Positions 1 through 11,303 of a stretch of 64,000 bases of DNA are shown one piece after another. The translations under genes were made by a program, and so were the position numbers. The notes beneath the pieces were generated by a model. The model did no database searches and was not told the origin of the DNA. It saw only the letters and a program-made list of their open reading frames with translations. Source of the DNA: Daedaleopsis sinensis (lineage: Eukaryota > Basidiomycota > Agaricomycetes > Polyporales > Polyporaceae); assembly GCA_033807695.1 (NCBI GenBank), contig CM066304.1, forward strand, positions 3,286,001 to 3,350,000, in the 5' to 3' direction. The stretch's first letter is position 1. Every line of letters begins with the position of its first letter.

Positions 1-267
1 AACTGTGTTGCGGTCTGCCACACACGGATTGTTGCGCGGGGGGCACGTCGCGCGCCGCCCACTCATCACGCGCGTTCCACATGGCCTGCGTGCATGTATC
101 ACCAGAGCCGTCGCGCACGCCATGCGCACGACGGGCTTACACGCGCACCTACATGTCTACACCGCGCACACATTGCACACAATCCCACACGGCTCGAGTT
201 CTCTGCCTTTTCCGATCCTTCCGATCCTTCGACCCGCAGATCTTGCCCCGCCTTCCCCGGCGTCCGA
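1..267. other. Left-edge spacer downstream of the TFIIIC-like gene
   Basis: This is the 3' flank of the minus-strand gene that ends at 268. Open frames exist on both strands, but they have biased composition and no recognisable domain. I see nothing supportable here. Confidence 0.4.
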
Positions 268-3200
268 TCACACAAGCACGACAAAGTTGTTTCCACAGAA
301 CGGACACCGCCGGGTGGCGTGCAGCAGATCTTGTACGAACGAGAACCTTCCGGTGGGGTTCGCGGAGTGCGGCGCCTGCGCCTGTCCGCCAGCGCGGGCA
401 TGGTCCCCGCTCTCATGTCCGAGCCCGTCCCCGCTCGACGGCGGAGCCGATGCCGGGATAGCGGGTGCGGACGCGGTCACCGGCAGTAACGCCTTACGGC
501 TGCAGCCAACGCAAGTCCGGACCAGTGGCGTGGCGAGCAGCAGTGAGGTAACGCAACAGCGTGCTGTGTGGCACAGATTAGCTCCCTGAACTGACGTGTG
601 GCCGACTGCCCACGGCACGCGTGGGACGCGTCCGAGGGAGCAGAGGGGAGGTGCGGACAATGTATAGCTACGAGAGAGACGAGGACGCACCCCAAACGTG
701 GCCGTTCGCGCACACGGCGCTCTCTGCATCTGGCGACTCGGGCGGGATCACGGTGTTGCACGCTGGGCACGGCTCGCCCAGGCCACTAGCAGCGGCAGCG
801 GCGTGTTCGAATGTGTAAGCCGATGCATTTGGCGTGTCGGTCTGCGGCGGCGCCGCTGGTGGCAACCTCGCAACCAGTGCTTCGGCTTCCTTTGACAATG
901 TCGGGGATATCCCTGGCATTGTGGCGGCCTGATGGCTTGTGCGGCGCGCAAAGAATATGTCATGCGCTGTATGCGTGTGGTCAACGCTCACGTCATTACT
1001 AAATATGACAGGGACTCACAATTGCCGTCCAGGAGTCCACTCATGGCCGAGAGATGTCGTAGTAGCACCAGTTGGACGTGAGCACGGATGTTCGCTAGGA
1101 ATAGACTCGCAGCCTCGGCAAATTTCTGCTGCACATCAGCAGTTTCAGCTCGGTTCTGGGTCAGAGACGTCAGAAGTGTCATTCTCGAGACCACCACCAA
1201 CTAGCGCAGCGAACCTGACAGAAGACCGAGATCGCGTATCGGATTCGCTGAGATTGAATGGTGTCCCACCCGAAAAGGTGCGCAGTCATGCTTGTTCTGA
1301 GCGCGTCGGAGACAACCGCAGTCCAGTCTCCGGTGTAGGGAAGGATCGCAAAGTCTGGGGCTGCGCCATCGTGAGGGAGCCTATGCAGGGTTTCAAGAAC
1401 CCGCGAATGTAGACGTGACAGTCTTTTTGTATCCCGGAGGTGTACGAATATCGACCGGAGGGCAGATATCGGCGCCTCGCCTCTGGCTTCTATCCAGCGT
1501 GAGTAGATACGGGGCGGATAGGGCATTGTGTACAAACCACATTTTGTCCGACCGACGCGCTCCGCAATGTCAGCCAATACACGCTCGTCGACGTTCTCGT
1601 CCCACAGCTGTGCCACTACCAGCGTGCTGACGTGCTTGGCATCATGCTTGTAGCTGAAGTCAGTTGGACGAGTCGCCCTGGGTCGAACAGTGAGCACGCA
1701 TGCCAGTGCATGAAAAACCGCTTGTCACGTACTCGTACGTCCACATGAATGTTGCACAGCCGTCATACGTGTCCATGCCATTGATACGATCCACATCTTT
1801 TAGTGACATCTTCTCGGATTCAGCCCTGAGAAAGACTGAGCGAGAGACCTCAGAGAGCACGTCAGACCGTATTGCTTCGGACGGGATCGGATCCAAGGCT
1901 GGCATGGTCGAGAGCGTATGAATTGTATAGAACGACCCGTCCGAGAGCGAGACGACGGCAAGGTCGCGACTGGGAATGTAGCAGATGCCAGATGCGGGCG
2001 AGAGCGCCGATGACCCCACGGACCGCCTCTGAGTCCGAAGCAAGAAGGCCCTGGACCCCGACCAGGCGTTCTGAGCCGAATGTGCAGACCACAGATTGAT
2101 CCCGCCGGGCTTGTGATATATGAGAATCGGCTAAAGCAGCGTGAGTTCCCTGCATCCGCCGTAGACGTTTTCCTCGAAGAGAAAGCTCACGCTGCGGCTA
2201 TATGGATTCGTCCATCGCATTCCCGTTATGGCCCTTCCGTCGATATCGGAGGGTGGCTCTTCATGCTCTTGTACGGTTAGACTGACGCTGTCATCCGGCG
2301 CGAACGAGGAATTTGAGTTGAGAGCCTGGCGCACGGTCAGAATTGCGACCGTGCCGTCGGAAGTTGCGCACGAGAGCATCGCCTCGCCTAAAATTGTGGC
2401 AGGACTGAGCGGATGGTGAGAAACTCCGTGGACGTACAGGTGTTATCCTGAGAGAGCGTCCACGCAGACCAGGTGATATGTGTTATCCATCTAGCTGACA
2501 CGGACACTTCTTCCGCCGCGGCCATACGACGCGCTCGCGCTTGGTACCTGGGCAGACGGTTGAAGGGTGCTGTGTGCATCATGAGAAAGCAAGGCACACC
2601 TGAGAAAGGTAACGGTTCCAGCGCGGGTACCCACTGCGAGTACCGACGCATCGAATAGCGGCGCGGGCGTGAGGTTCCAGTCAGGTTGAGATGACCATTC
2701 AATGCCTAAAAGCACGTGGAGCGGGAGCGTTCCATATTTAACGCATAAGAGAGCTGCATATGCCTACGTACAAGTTGATTGCAAACGCAGTGTCTCGTTG
2801 AACGCCGACGACAAGACGTGCTTGGCAGTGGCTGATTTGAGAGCAGCTGTGACATCTTGGAACTGTCAGTCCATCTCAGTATCCGAATGGAAGGCGCGGC
2901 ATGCGATTCGCTTGCCCTGATCCACTCTCCCGTGAGGAAGTTCTTGTCAGCACCCCATATGGTTAGTTCGAGATTCGAGTTTAGTAATGCAAGGACACAT
3001 CTGGTAGTGAGTTGTCAAAAGCGAGTAGACGTTTGAGTGCCTGGCGGGAGAAATACGTGATGCGTACCCAGCGTCGGCGGTAATACTGCTCGGAGAGAGC
3101 GCTACGGCGTGCAACGATGGGTCTAAAGAACCTAAAGAAACAGCGCCCCACTCTGTTTGGGCGTCGATGAGCGTCCCATCACCCATAGAACGTAAGACCG

Positions 3201-3559
3201 ATATACCTGCGCAGTCGGTCGGCCACTGGTGAGCAAGAGCCCGATCAAACTCGATGAGAGTTCGTAGCCAGCCCAGTGGGCGCGTGCCATGCGACGGCCG
3301 GGACTTGGAGTCGGACGCCTGCTGTACGACGGAAGAAAGCTCTACACTGACACCCGTGTCGGGTGTCTAGGACGCAAGAATCGCATTAATCACAGTGCGA
3401 CGATCGTAGTCGATGAAGCTGCGACTGTACCAGGATGTAGACGGCGTACTTGGTAAGGAGGATTGCCTGGCCGTCCTGGGAGAACTGTAAAGCTTTGACC
3501 GAGGGGGACACTGACATAGCCGGGAGATTCAGCGCGGTCGGAAGCGGTAGTTCGGCCAT
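268..3559 (-). CDS. Transcription factor IIIC delta-type subunit (TFIIIC90-like), multi-exon
   Basis: Likely subunit of TFIIIC, the factor that recruits RNA polymerase III to tRNA genes. The start I chose (3559) gives MAELPLPTALNLPAM followed by VKALQFSQDGQAILLTKYAV, which resembles the N-terminal WD-like domain of TFIIIC delta. Long coding exons follow at about 2380-2131, 2043-1660, 1697-1179 and 1200-988, in shifting frames separated by introns. The C-terminus is a zinc-ribbon-like module: CPACNTVIPPE, then CANGHVW, an intron (690-564, leaving HVWARCCVTSLLLATPLV), then RTCVGCSRK and finally CPFCGNNFVVLV before TGA at 268-270. The CxxC pairs with CxNGHxW match the putative zinc-finger domain that closes TFIIIC delta proteins. 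Internal exon borders were not all resolved, so the span is firmer than the exon structure. Human TFIIIC90 has reported histone acetyltransferase activity; nothing here tests that. Confidence 0.8.
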
Positions 3560-4229
3560 CACTCCGCAAGTTCTTCCTACACGACCATCGCAGTGTGGTC
3601 AGTTGGCGTGGTCCCAGGTCACAGGTGTAGAGCTGATACAGGTACGAACCACTAACACCGAGGATCCACTTCGTACCTAGTAGTACTTGTACAGCACTCG
3701 GGCCGATTCTCTGCTCTAGAAAGCGGTCAGATTCGTACAGAAAGAGTCGGACACACACTGCCTCGACTTGGGCACGCGTTGCAAGGTACAAGGCGCGGAT
3801 GTCAGACGTGGTTGTCGAGCGTCGAGCGTTGTGGCTGGGTCGTCCACTGGTTGTTGCTGGATGAGCGGTCGTCGGAGTTTCAATAAGCGGTGTCGCCGCG
3901 TACAACCACTCCTATGGGCGTCTGTGGTTCTTCGTTCAACCTGATGTCCTTGCCACCCGCAGTGCAGGCCTTGAGACGATCTCCGCACGGTTACATATAC
4001 GCAACATGACTGTTGGAAAAGCTTTACTCTATATGGAAAAGCCGAAGCTTCTGACGATGACTGCGACAGGATCTCACGTTCTGCTACCTTCATATGACTC
4101 GCCATGACATAGAGGTTCTGGACACCATCGGGACCCCCGATTACCTCAACGGCGACCTCTCCGCAGAGGGTACGCAGCTTGGTGCCCACATGCTACGTGA
4201 CGTCTGACTAGCTTCGGCCAGAAATCGAT
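3560..4229. promoter_or_regulatory. Divergent intergenic region, TFIIIC-like gene / 4230 gene
   Basis: A 670-bp gap between two oppositely transcribed starts. It probably carries both promoters. Short open frames on the minus strand lack conserved features. I could not assign a TATA box. Confidence 0.35.
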
Positions 4230-4742
4230 ATGCCGCCACACATGAAACCTCCAAACCCCGAGGAATCGGAAGGTCCGTAACGCCACTCTTGCATCCGCGC
4301 GTTCATTGCCGACCACGTCTTCCACGTACCAGTGCTTCCGTCCCAAGTGCACCCTTCGTATCCATATGGCAACCCACTGAGCATCAAGCACCCCGCCTCG
4401 CTGCCCCGGCGGCCGTACGACCCCGCTTCGCGCGCTCTATTTGAGGACATGGGCTACGGTGGGGGCGGCGTTAACGGATCGATTCGCTGGAAAAACCTCG
4501 CCATGGATCTCCTGTTCCCAGTGGACCAGGCGCGCGAAGATGCGGAGCGCGCTGCACAGGCTCGCCAAATGGCAAGCGGCACGACCTCGAATCACCCGCA
4601 GCCACAACCACAGCAGCAGCCGCAGAACCAGCCTGTCGAAGAAGAGGACGAGGACGAAATCGACGAGAACGATGGCGATGAAGACGAGGACGGCGATGAA
4701 GACGGCGACGGGGAGTCGAGCTACGATGAGGAGGATGACTAG
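4230..4742 (+). CDS. Hypothetical small protein with acidic tail
   Basis: Two-exon model. Exon 1 starts at ATG 4230 (MPPHMKPPNPEESE). A 61-nt intron with a GTCCGT donor ends at CAG 4332, and exon 2 runs to TAG 4742. The protein is about 150 aa. Its middle holds the Pro-rich, Arg-containing segment SLPRRPYDPASRALFEDMGY and an aliphatic stretch (RWKNLAMDLLFPVDQ). After a Gln/Pro run it ends in about 35 residues that are almost all Asp/Glu. Such tails occur in histone chaperones and nuclear regulators, but that alone assigns no function. I do not recognise the family. Exon 1 is short, so the true start could lie in another upstream exon. Confidence 0.55.
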
Positions 4743-6881
4743 AAGTGTGTTCGGTTTCTCAGGAAACCCAGGCGGTGTGTGTAGTAACTTAGACGCTATT
4801 GCCTTGGCGCTGATCTTCGGGAGATAGTACTGCGGAGAGGGGGCAGATCTGTATGTCATCATTTCAGGTCGTCATGTATGATGTATTGGGGAGGCTTCTA
4901 CGAGTACAACCACGACGGAGAAGCTGCAAGACCGACATTCATTAGCGCTCAGCACAGTAAAATGTACGACTGCCCTTATCACCCAAGTATTGACATGACA
5001 GCGAGCCTTCAACGCACACATGGGTTCGGGCCTGCCGAGTAGGTACTTATTGGGATTAGGAAAGGTGTGTTCAGTATCAGGCACGACATGTGCCATGCTC
5101 GATTCATCAACGCGGCGCGAACTCACCTTTTGACAGTACAACTCACGCCGGTATGTGCATAGTATGCAATCCGACAAAGACTCAGGGCTCAGCTGCCGCC
5201 GTTCGCAAAGTCTACTATCTCCTGATGACAGTATGGGTCCATGAAGGTACTGCACTGTATGTGCCTGGACGGCACATGCATTTCTCGGGTAGGAGATAGG
5301 CTTGTGGGTACACTAGACTTTTACTAGCGGCAGAAGCGCACCGAAGCGTGTACCTATTGATACATCTTTGCAAAGACGTCTCCACGCACACGGAGGACGG
5401 TGGCGGACCTATGGGGCCACATGTGCACGCGACAGCTTCTGGAAAGCACAGAAGGCGAGCGAAGTCTGCTCGGGAAGTGTGCACGGCATAGCATCCGTGA
5501 TTCTACCGCCGTTAGGACTTAGCAAGCAGTTTGACATGACTTAGGCTACGGACCTGCTACATGCGAGCCCGCGGATGAAGCGCATCTGCGATCCATCACT
5601 CCGACATCCGCGACCCACGCCAGGCGGGCGACGCAAGCGGATGACCGGCCAGGCGTGGGTCTCCAAGCTTCCGCTCCGTCGGGTCGCATGGGCTGACTCT
5701 GCGAAGGCCTGCGATCACGGACGTATGTACACCAGTAACATAAGCGGCGTAGGCATCACAAAAAGTTCCTTGACCCTGGCAGTGGGGAGTGGCCTGTGTG
5801 ATGGACGAGGCCAAGGTGGGAAGTTAGACAGCTCGGAGCACTCGTTTATCTTGCGACGTGCGTGCAACAGCGCTGGCGTTGATAAATGACCGTGGCCTGG
5901 CGCACACAAAGACATCCGAGGATATGCCCAGAGTCATATCTCAGAGTGTCTGACCTGTGTCTGACTGCCGTGTCTAAGCGTGCATCCGCGTCGCGGACGA
6001 AGATGGCGGGACGCCGGACGGAGGATTGAGAACTTCACATGATGATATAAATGGGCTAGAGCGGGCCTGAGCGGGCCTGAGCGGGTTGGTGAGAGACGAG
6101 ATCGCGTCCGAATGAACGGGGGTAGGTACTCACCGTAATATGCATGGCGACACAGAAGGCGGGAAGGGCAGCGAAAATCTTAAAAGGCGGAACGGGGAAC
6201 TACGGACTCGCGGGGTGAAAGCTAGCGAGCCGGTCATAGAATGACCGGTGTTCTAGGTCGCTGAGGCCTGGGTGGGACGCAACGGACCAAGCGAGTTCTA
6301 CCGCAACGGCAACTACCCTGAGTGATCAGCGAGTTGGTGCGGTGGATGAGAGCCTCGTGGAGAGCGAGGGATGGTGAGATGGTAGAGGAAGATTGAGAGA
6401 GCAGTGAGCACCGCGACTCGCGCGCGCGAACCTCGCTGGGCGCCACGAGCGATGATTTAGAGTCTCTCGGAACCAGTCCCGTCTTCCAGAACATGACAAG
6501 GCTGAGATCTCGATCCCTCCTCCTTCTATTCTCTGACAGTGACAGCATCAAGCGTGCACGGGTGTGCGCACGCGCGATTCGACATCTGGTTTCAAGTGAA
6601 CGGATGTGCGGATTGTCCAATAATCTAACGACTGTAACGATGCGATGAGTACAGTGACGATCTGTACTACGGGATACACAACAAGCGGTCCATGCGAGGG
6701 GAGCGACATACAGCAGCGAGAGAGTCTAGAGAGTACTACTATGTACAATAACGAAAGCAATCGACGAGCGCGAGGCAATTACAGCGGGGTATGTACAGGG
6801 ATTATACGCACAAGTTTCTTTTGTGTGTGCGGCCAAGTGGGTGCACTGAGCGGGCGCGCTGCACCGTGTGAGCGGCGCGCG
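4743..6881. other. Gene-free region of about 2.1 kb
   Basis: I find no exon with a recognisable domain on either strand. A short direct repeat (units of GAGCGGGCCT) lies near 6059-6085. Open frames here have scattered composition and no consistent splice structure. Confidence 0.45.
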
Positions 6882-7250
6882 TTACTTGTAGGCGAGGAAA
6901 TACGCCGAGAGCGCGGGCAGATCATTGGTCCCTGCGTCCGAGTACCCTTGACGGCGGGACCCGTTGAACTTGAGAACGACGACAGGGCCGCACCAGGGCT
7001 TCTGCGCCGCGCCGGAGGTTATGCGATAAATCGCGCGGTTCACCGGCGTGCCGCGCTGGAGCGATGTCGGGCAGTACCAAATATGGAGTGGGAAGCGCAG
7101 CGGCTCGCCGTTGAGACCCTGCGTGAGGATGATGGTGCTCGGTACGCTCTCCGGGAACCATTCCTGGACCAGCGGCGTCGGGCACATCCCTTGCGAGACG
7201 GTGCCCTGCGGACGGCATTGGACCGTGGTGACGCGAACGCGGTCTGTCAT
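6882..7250 (-). CDS. Conserved-looking hypothetical protein, 122 aa
   Basis: A single uninterrupted exon from ATG 7250 (MTDRVRVTTVQCRPQGTV) to TAG 6882. The upstream in-frame ATG at 7262 adds only four residues and is the less attractive start. The composition is that of a compact folded protein: hydrophobic strands (STIILTQ, HIWYCP, PVVVLKF) alternate with Gly/Pro turns, and there is no signal peptide or membrane segment. I recall similar short proteins of unknown function in mushroom genomes but cannot name a family. The open frame, codon use and absence of low complexity make it a credible gene. Confidence 0.6.
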   Translation of the reverse strand: MTDRVRVTTVQCRPQGTVSQGMCPTPLVQEWFPESVPSTIILTQGLNGEPLRFPLHIWYCPTSLQRGTPVNRAIYRITSGAAQKPWCGPVVVLKFNGSRRQGYSDAGTNDLPALSAYFLAYK

Positions 7251-8380
7251 AGAGAATAGCATAAGACATGGTTAACACAGCCCGGAGCGCTTCCGAGGCA
7301 GTCACACGGGAGAAGACTTGCCTTCATGGGGCATGAACAGGAGCGCGGACACAGAGACGAGTTCCGCTTGGGCCGGGGGCGGCGTCGCGATCATATTAGG
7401 AAAATGAGGCTGCGGAGCGTTCATAGGAACACACTCCCGACGGTGGCGAGGCCAATCCTAGGAACGCGCGGGGTCAGCTAACGACAAAGAGGTCGGGAGT
7501 GGCACGTACACTGGTGAGGTGCTCGGTGGTGCAGTACCACGCACTCTGACAACGACTGCACCACATGGAAGTGGGACGGCAGCAAATGATGCACGGGTGA
7601 TTAACGAGTGGCGAGGACATAGTAGCGTGAAGGAATGAAGTAGAGTAGACAAGAGAGGAAATGACCGATGAGGAGAACGAGGGCCATTTGGGAGCAGCGG
7701 AGGTGTCTTATGTATGTGTGCAAGGGTCGAGCGGCTGTCTGCGCGTGGGACACGGTGTCTCAAAGATCTGAGGAGCAAAGGACACGTAAACAGGCAGAAT
7801 GGTTAAGGTACGGCTGCGAGGACATGCTCACTTGAAAAGTTGCTTGATGAGGGCATGACACACATCATCGCCGCGCTAGGCGGCTGATCTGGACCAGAAG
7901 GGAGTCGGTCTGGAGATGTGAAACTCTGGTAGAATGGAGTGACACGCGGCCGGGGTCCGCAGGAAATTCCCAGATGTTACGAAAGCGGCGGCGGAGGAGT
8001 CTGAGTCAACAACTTGACTAGGTCGCCGAGCATGCGCAGAGCCAATAATGTATCACCGCTGCAGACCGCTGCTACACGACCAGTGCACGGCGACTCCCGC
8101 CAGCGACGGGCAGCAGTCGCTGCAGACATGGACGGGACCCTACCGGACCCTGCAGACTAGCACAGACTATTCAGCCAAGCTGTCGACGACTGCCCGGCGA
8201 CTGCCCAAGCCACAGACTGATCTTCGGACAACGCGCTCTCCGTCATCAGCGCTACCCCTCCGTCCAGCGCCTCGCCCTCGTCCCCGGCCCCGGCCCTCCC
8301 CCGGCCCCCGGAGACCGGCGCCCCATCCGTCCTCCAGCACCCAGCGTCTACCCTACCACTGCGAGCACCCACCATCCACC
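7251..8380. other. Spacer between the 122-aa gene and Y14
   Basis: Probably holds the promoters of the minus-strand 122-aa gene and the plus-strand Y14 gene. The stretch just before 8381 is pyrimidine-rich (repeated CCCCGGCCC-type runs), as is common upstream of basidiomycete start codons. No gene was recognised. Confidence 0.45.
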
Positions 8381-9123
8381 ATGTCCGACGATGGTATGAA
8401 CATCGACGACGGTATGTTTCAGCCTTCCTGCCTGTCGTCAAATACAACACCTTATCGTCCGCCATTGTTCCAGGAGGGGTAGTACGCAGAAAGGGTCGCG
8501 GCTTCCAGAGCGCGCCAGGTGCGTCTCCAGCCCGTGAATCTTGGTGCCGTCGCTGACGTGCGCCCAGGAAACGAGAGTGCTGTCACCTCCGAACAAGTCT
8601 TTGACCGTGTAGAGTCAGCACAGGCCGCAGAGACCAGGGCGGCGCGATGTAAGTCCTCCACTTCGTTTCCGACGCCTCCACAGCGCATTGACACAGATCC
8701 CAACCGTCTGCGCCGCGTCGCAGCTGTCGAAGGCTGGATCGTCCTCGTCACAAACGTCCACGAAGAGGCGACGGAGGAGGACGTGATGGACAAGTTTGCC
8801 GAGTACGGGGAGATCAAAAACCTTCATCTCAACTTGGACAGACGAACGGGATACGTCAAGGTATGCACGACCATCCTTCCTCCTCCCTCCTCATTCGCCC
8901 ATTCATGCTCGACTACAAGGGCTATGCTCTCGTGGAGTACGAGACAATGGCCGAGGCACAAGCCGCCATTGACGGCGCGTCAGGGTCGACACTCTTGGAG
9001 CAGACGCTGCAATGCGACTTTGCATTCGTGCGGCCACCGCCCGCAGGACCAAAGAAGGGCCGTGGACGCGAAGGCCGCGGGCGGAGTGCGAGTCCGTCCC
9101 GTCGCGGTCGCGGAGGAGACTAA
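8381..9123 (+). CDS. Exon junction complex RNA-binding protein Y14 (RBM8A/Tsunagi)
   Basis: Y14 pairs with Mago in the exon junction complex, which is laid on mRNA at splicing and guides export and nonsense-mediated decay. Exons: 8381-8411, 8474-8518, 8568-8860 and 8920-9123, giving 190 aa. The N-terminus ([11 protein letters not shown], then [13 protein letters not shown]) matches the basic KGRGF leader of Y14. The RRM (about residues 90-165) reads [51 protein letters not shown]. This is nearly the animal Y14 sequence, including the HEEATEED helix and LNLDRRTGY loop. The tail is Arg/Ser/Gly-rich. Frames join exactly at each intron. An unspliced in-frame stretch at 8649-8683 carries strong intron consensus (see findings). 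Identity is very secure. Confidence 0.95.
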
Positions 9124-9437
9124 AAGAAATTGACTGTCATTGTTCGTCCACGCTGTGTGTTCCTGTGCCAATACTTACCGTCCGTGTCCATGTCCTGTCC
9201 TGCTCCCGAACCCCGCATGTATTGTATCCTATCCATTCTGCGCTCGCCAGAAATGTTGTGAGTACCGGCGGGGAGCGTATGCACCCGCCGTGCACGGTTC
9301 CCAAAGTTGCCCCTACCGCGGTTCACGCGTGCGCGTTAGACCCGGCCAATTTCGCACGCACGAGGACGCGCTTCTTGACCAACAACTGCTGCCACCTCTG
9401 CCCCAGGCCCATCCTCCCGTCCCCCGCCGCGTCCCCC
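9124..9437. other. Y14-HP1 intergenic region
   Basis: A 314-bp spacer between two plus-strand genes. It should hold the Y14 3' end and the HP1 promoter. It is pyrimidine-rich just before 9438. No gene was recognised. Confidence 0.4.
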
Positions 9438-10664
9438 ATGGCCAAACTGACCGCGAAAGCACACGCTTCTGACTCTGAGAGTGATGCCGAGATGATCATG
9501 TCCCCCAAAACGTCCACGGCGGCGGCCAAGAACGGGACGACCAACAAAGGCCGTGGCGCGTCCGCCGCGGAGGGGGAGGATCCCAAGGCCGACGGGGACG
9601 ACGACGACGACAGCGGCGAAGACGAGGAGGAGTACGAGATCGAAGCGATCCTCCAGGCGAAGCAAGGAGCGTTTCCCGAGGTACCAGTTGGTTGCCCGTT
9701 TCGCAGCCGCGCCGACACGCTGCTGACCGCGTCTGACGTGTTCCCAGGGCGAGATGGGCTACCTCGTGAAGTGGAAGGGCTACGACGAGACACACAACAG
9801 CTGGGTGCGAGAAGAGGACGCGCAGTAAGTCTATCGGGAGCATACATCGACGCGTCCTGACCATCCCCTCCCCTCCCCGCCACATCCGCCATAATGATGC
9901 GTGCGCACGCGTCCGTGTCCGCGTCTCCCTCCTCCCCGTCCCCGCCGCGACGGCGATCGCAGAGGCGCGAAGGAGCTCATCTCGGAGTTCTGGAAGAAGA
10001 ACGTGAAGAAACAGCCGCGCAAGTCCGAGCCGAAGCCCAAGGCGACGCCGAAGCCCCGCAAGTCTGTCTCGAAGAAGCCCGAGTCCGACGACGATGGCGA
10101 GGAGGAGGAGGCCCCCAAGAAGAAGCGCGGCCGGCAGTCGAAGGCGAGCGCCGGGCGCGCGCCGTCCGAGGAGCAGGAGGAGGCCCCGAAGAAGAAGCCC
10201 CGGAAGAGCGCGGGCGCGGCCAAGGGCACGAGTGCGAGTGCGAGTGCACGGCGGACGGCGGCGGCGGCGGCGTCCGACGACGATGACGATGAGGAGAAGA
10301 CGTACGTGGACATGAAGAAGATCAAGGACGCACCGACGTGGGACCACATGATCGAGTGCATAGACACTGTCGAGAAGGCGGACGACGGCGAGCTCTACGT
10401 CTACTTCACGCTGTCGGTGCACGCCCGCCCTCTCTGCTTCGCGCGTTCTCTGACATGCCATGTTTTGCGACCGCAGGAAGAACGGGTCCCACGGCAAGGA
10501 GAAGTCGGAATTGTGCAAGAAGAAGATGCCATACACGGTGCGCGTTCTCACCCTCGCGCACAGAGACACACAGCAGGCTCACTCTACGATCCTGATCCTA
10601 GCTCATCAGCTTTTACGAGGGCAATCTCCGGTGGAAAGCGACGAGCGATTACATGGAGGAGTAG
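9438..10664 (+). CDS. HP1-type heterochromatin protein (chromodomain plus chromoshadow domain)
   Basis: Heterochromatin protein that reads methylated H3K9 and dimerises through its shadow domain. Exons: 9438-9680, 9748-9824, 9963-10412, 10477-10537 and 10602-10664, giving 297 aa with phases matching throughout. After an acidic leader the chromodomain (about 68-120) reads EEEYEIEAIL, GYLVKWKGYDETHNSW, AKELISEFW. The three aromatic cage positions (Y of EEY, W and Y of KWKGY) are present. A long linker alternates Lys/Pro-rich and acidic blocks, as in nucleic-acid-binding hinges. The chromoshadow domain follows: TWDHMIECIDTVEKADDGEL, then YVYFTLKNGSH, closing with LISFYEGNLRW, which fits the family LIxFYExxLxW ending. 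The last two exons are short and easily missed. Swi6-like in yeast terms. Confidence 0.93.
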
Positions 10665-11303
10665 ATCCGCACTTCTCGTTTCTTCACGCCTTGCATGATA
10701 TTGTGCTAGCTGTCGGTCATCGATCCTCCTTTGAGCTTGGGCTCGAAAACTTCCTCGTGTTGCCACCCATGTACACAACCGAACTCTCCGCATCTGTCAT
10801 ACCGCTGTCCTTGGTGTCGTTTATGCTCGTAGCCCGCCCGATGTCTTGCTAGATCATCTAATGTGTAATGGAGTTCTGTTAAATCTTGATGGGCTTACGG
10901 CTCACATCTCAAGAAAACTAGCCATCCAAAGAGGCCAGAGAGATTGGTGCATGTATATAGATCAAACTCCGGGGCGTAATATGCATAACAAGTTACCATA
11001 GCTGGAGACGTATTGCACGAGATAGTGTAAGAAGGCGAGCCCAAGCAGTACTACAGTGGGTGGTGTGTACTAGTAGAAACAGACAGGAAAGGGGCGGGAG
11101 GGACCGCGAGAAATCACGGCGTGATAAATAACGACACGAAACGGGAGGAGCAAGTCCGCAAGACGCGAAGATCGCCGGCCGCCGAAGGGAGGAACTGTTT
11201 GCAGGGGCAGGACGTCACGAAAGGTAACCATAGGGGCAGGCGCACCTTACGGCACTCACGAATACGATCGACGCCCCGCCCGCACAGCCGGTAACCGAGG
11301 CAT
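10665..11303. other. Spacer between HP1 and the 11304 gene
   Basis: Convergent 3' flanks of HP1 (+) and the helical membrane protein gene (-). The sequence is AT-richer and I see no coding signal. Confidence 0.45.

Noticed and set aside
9496..10569. 357-codon minus-strand open frame opposite HP1
   Set aside because: It is Leu/Arg-rich low complexity produced by the GC-rich Lys/Asp codons of the HP1 linker on the other strand. No domain, and HP1 is certain.
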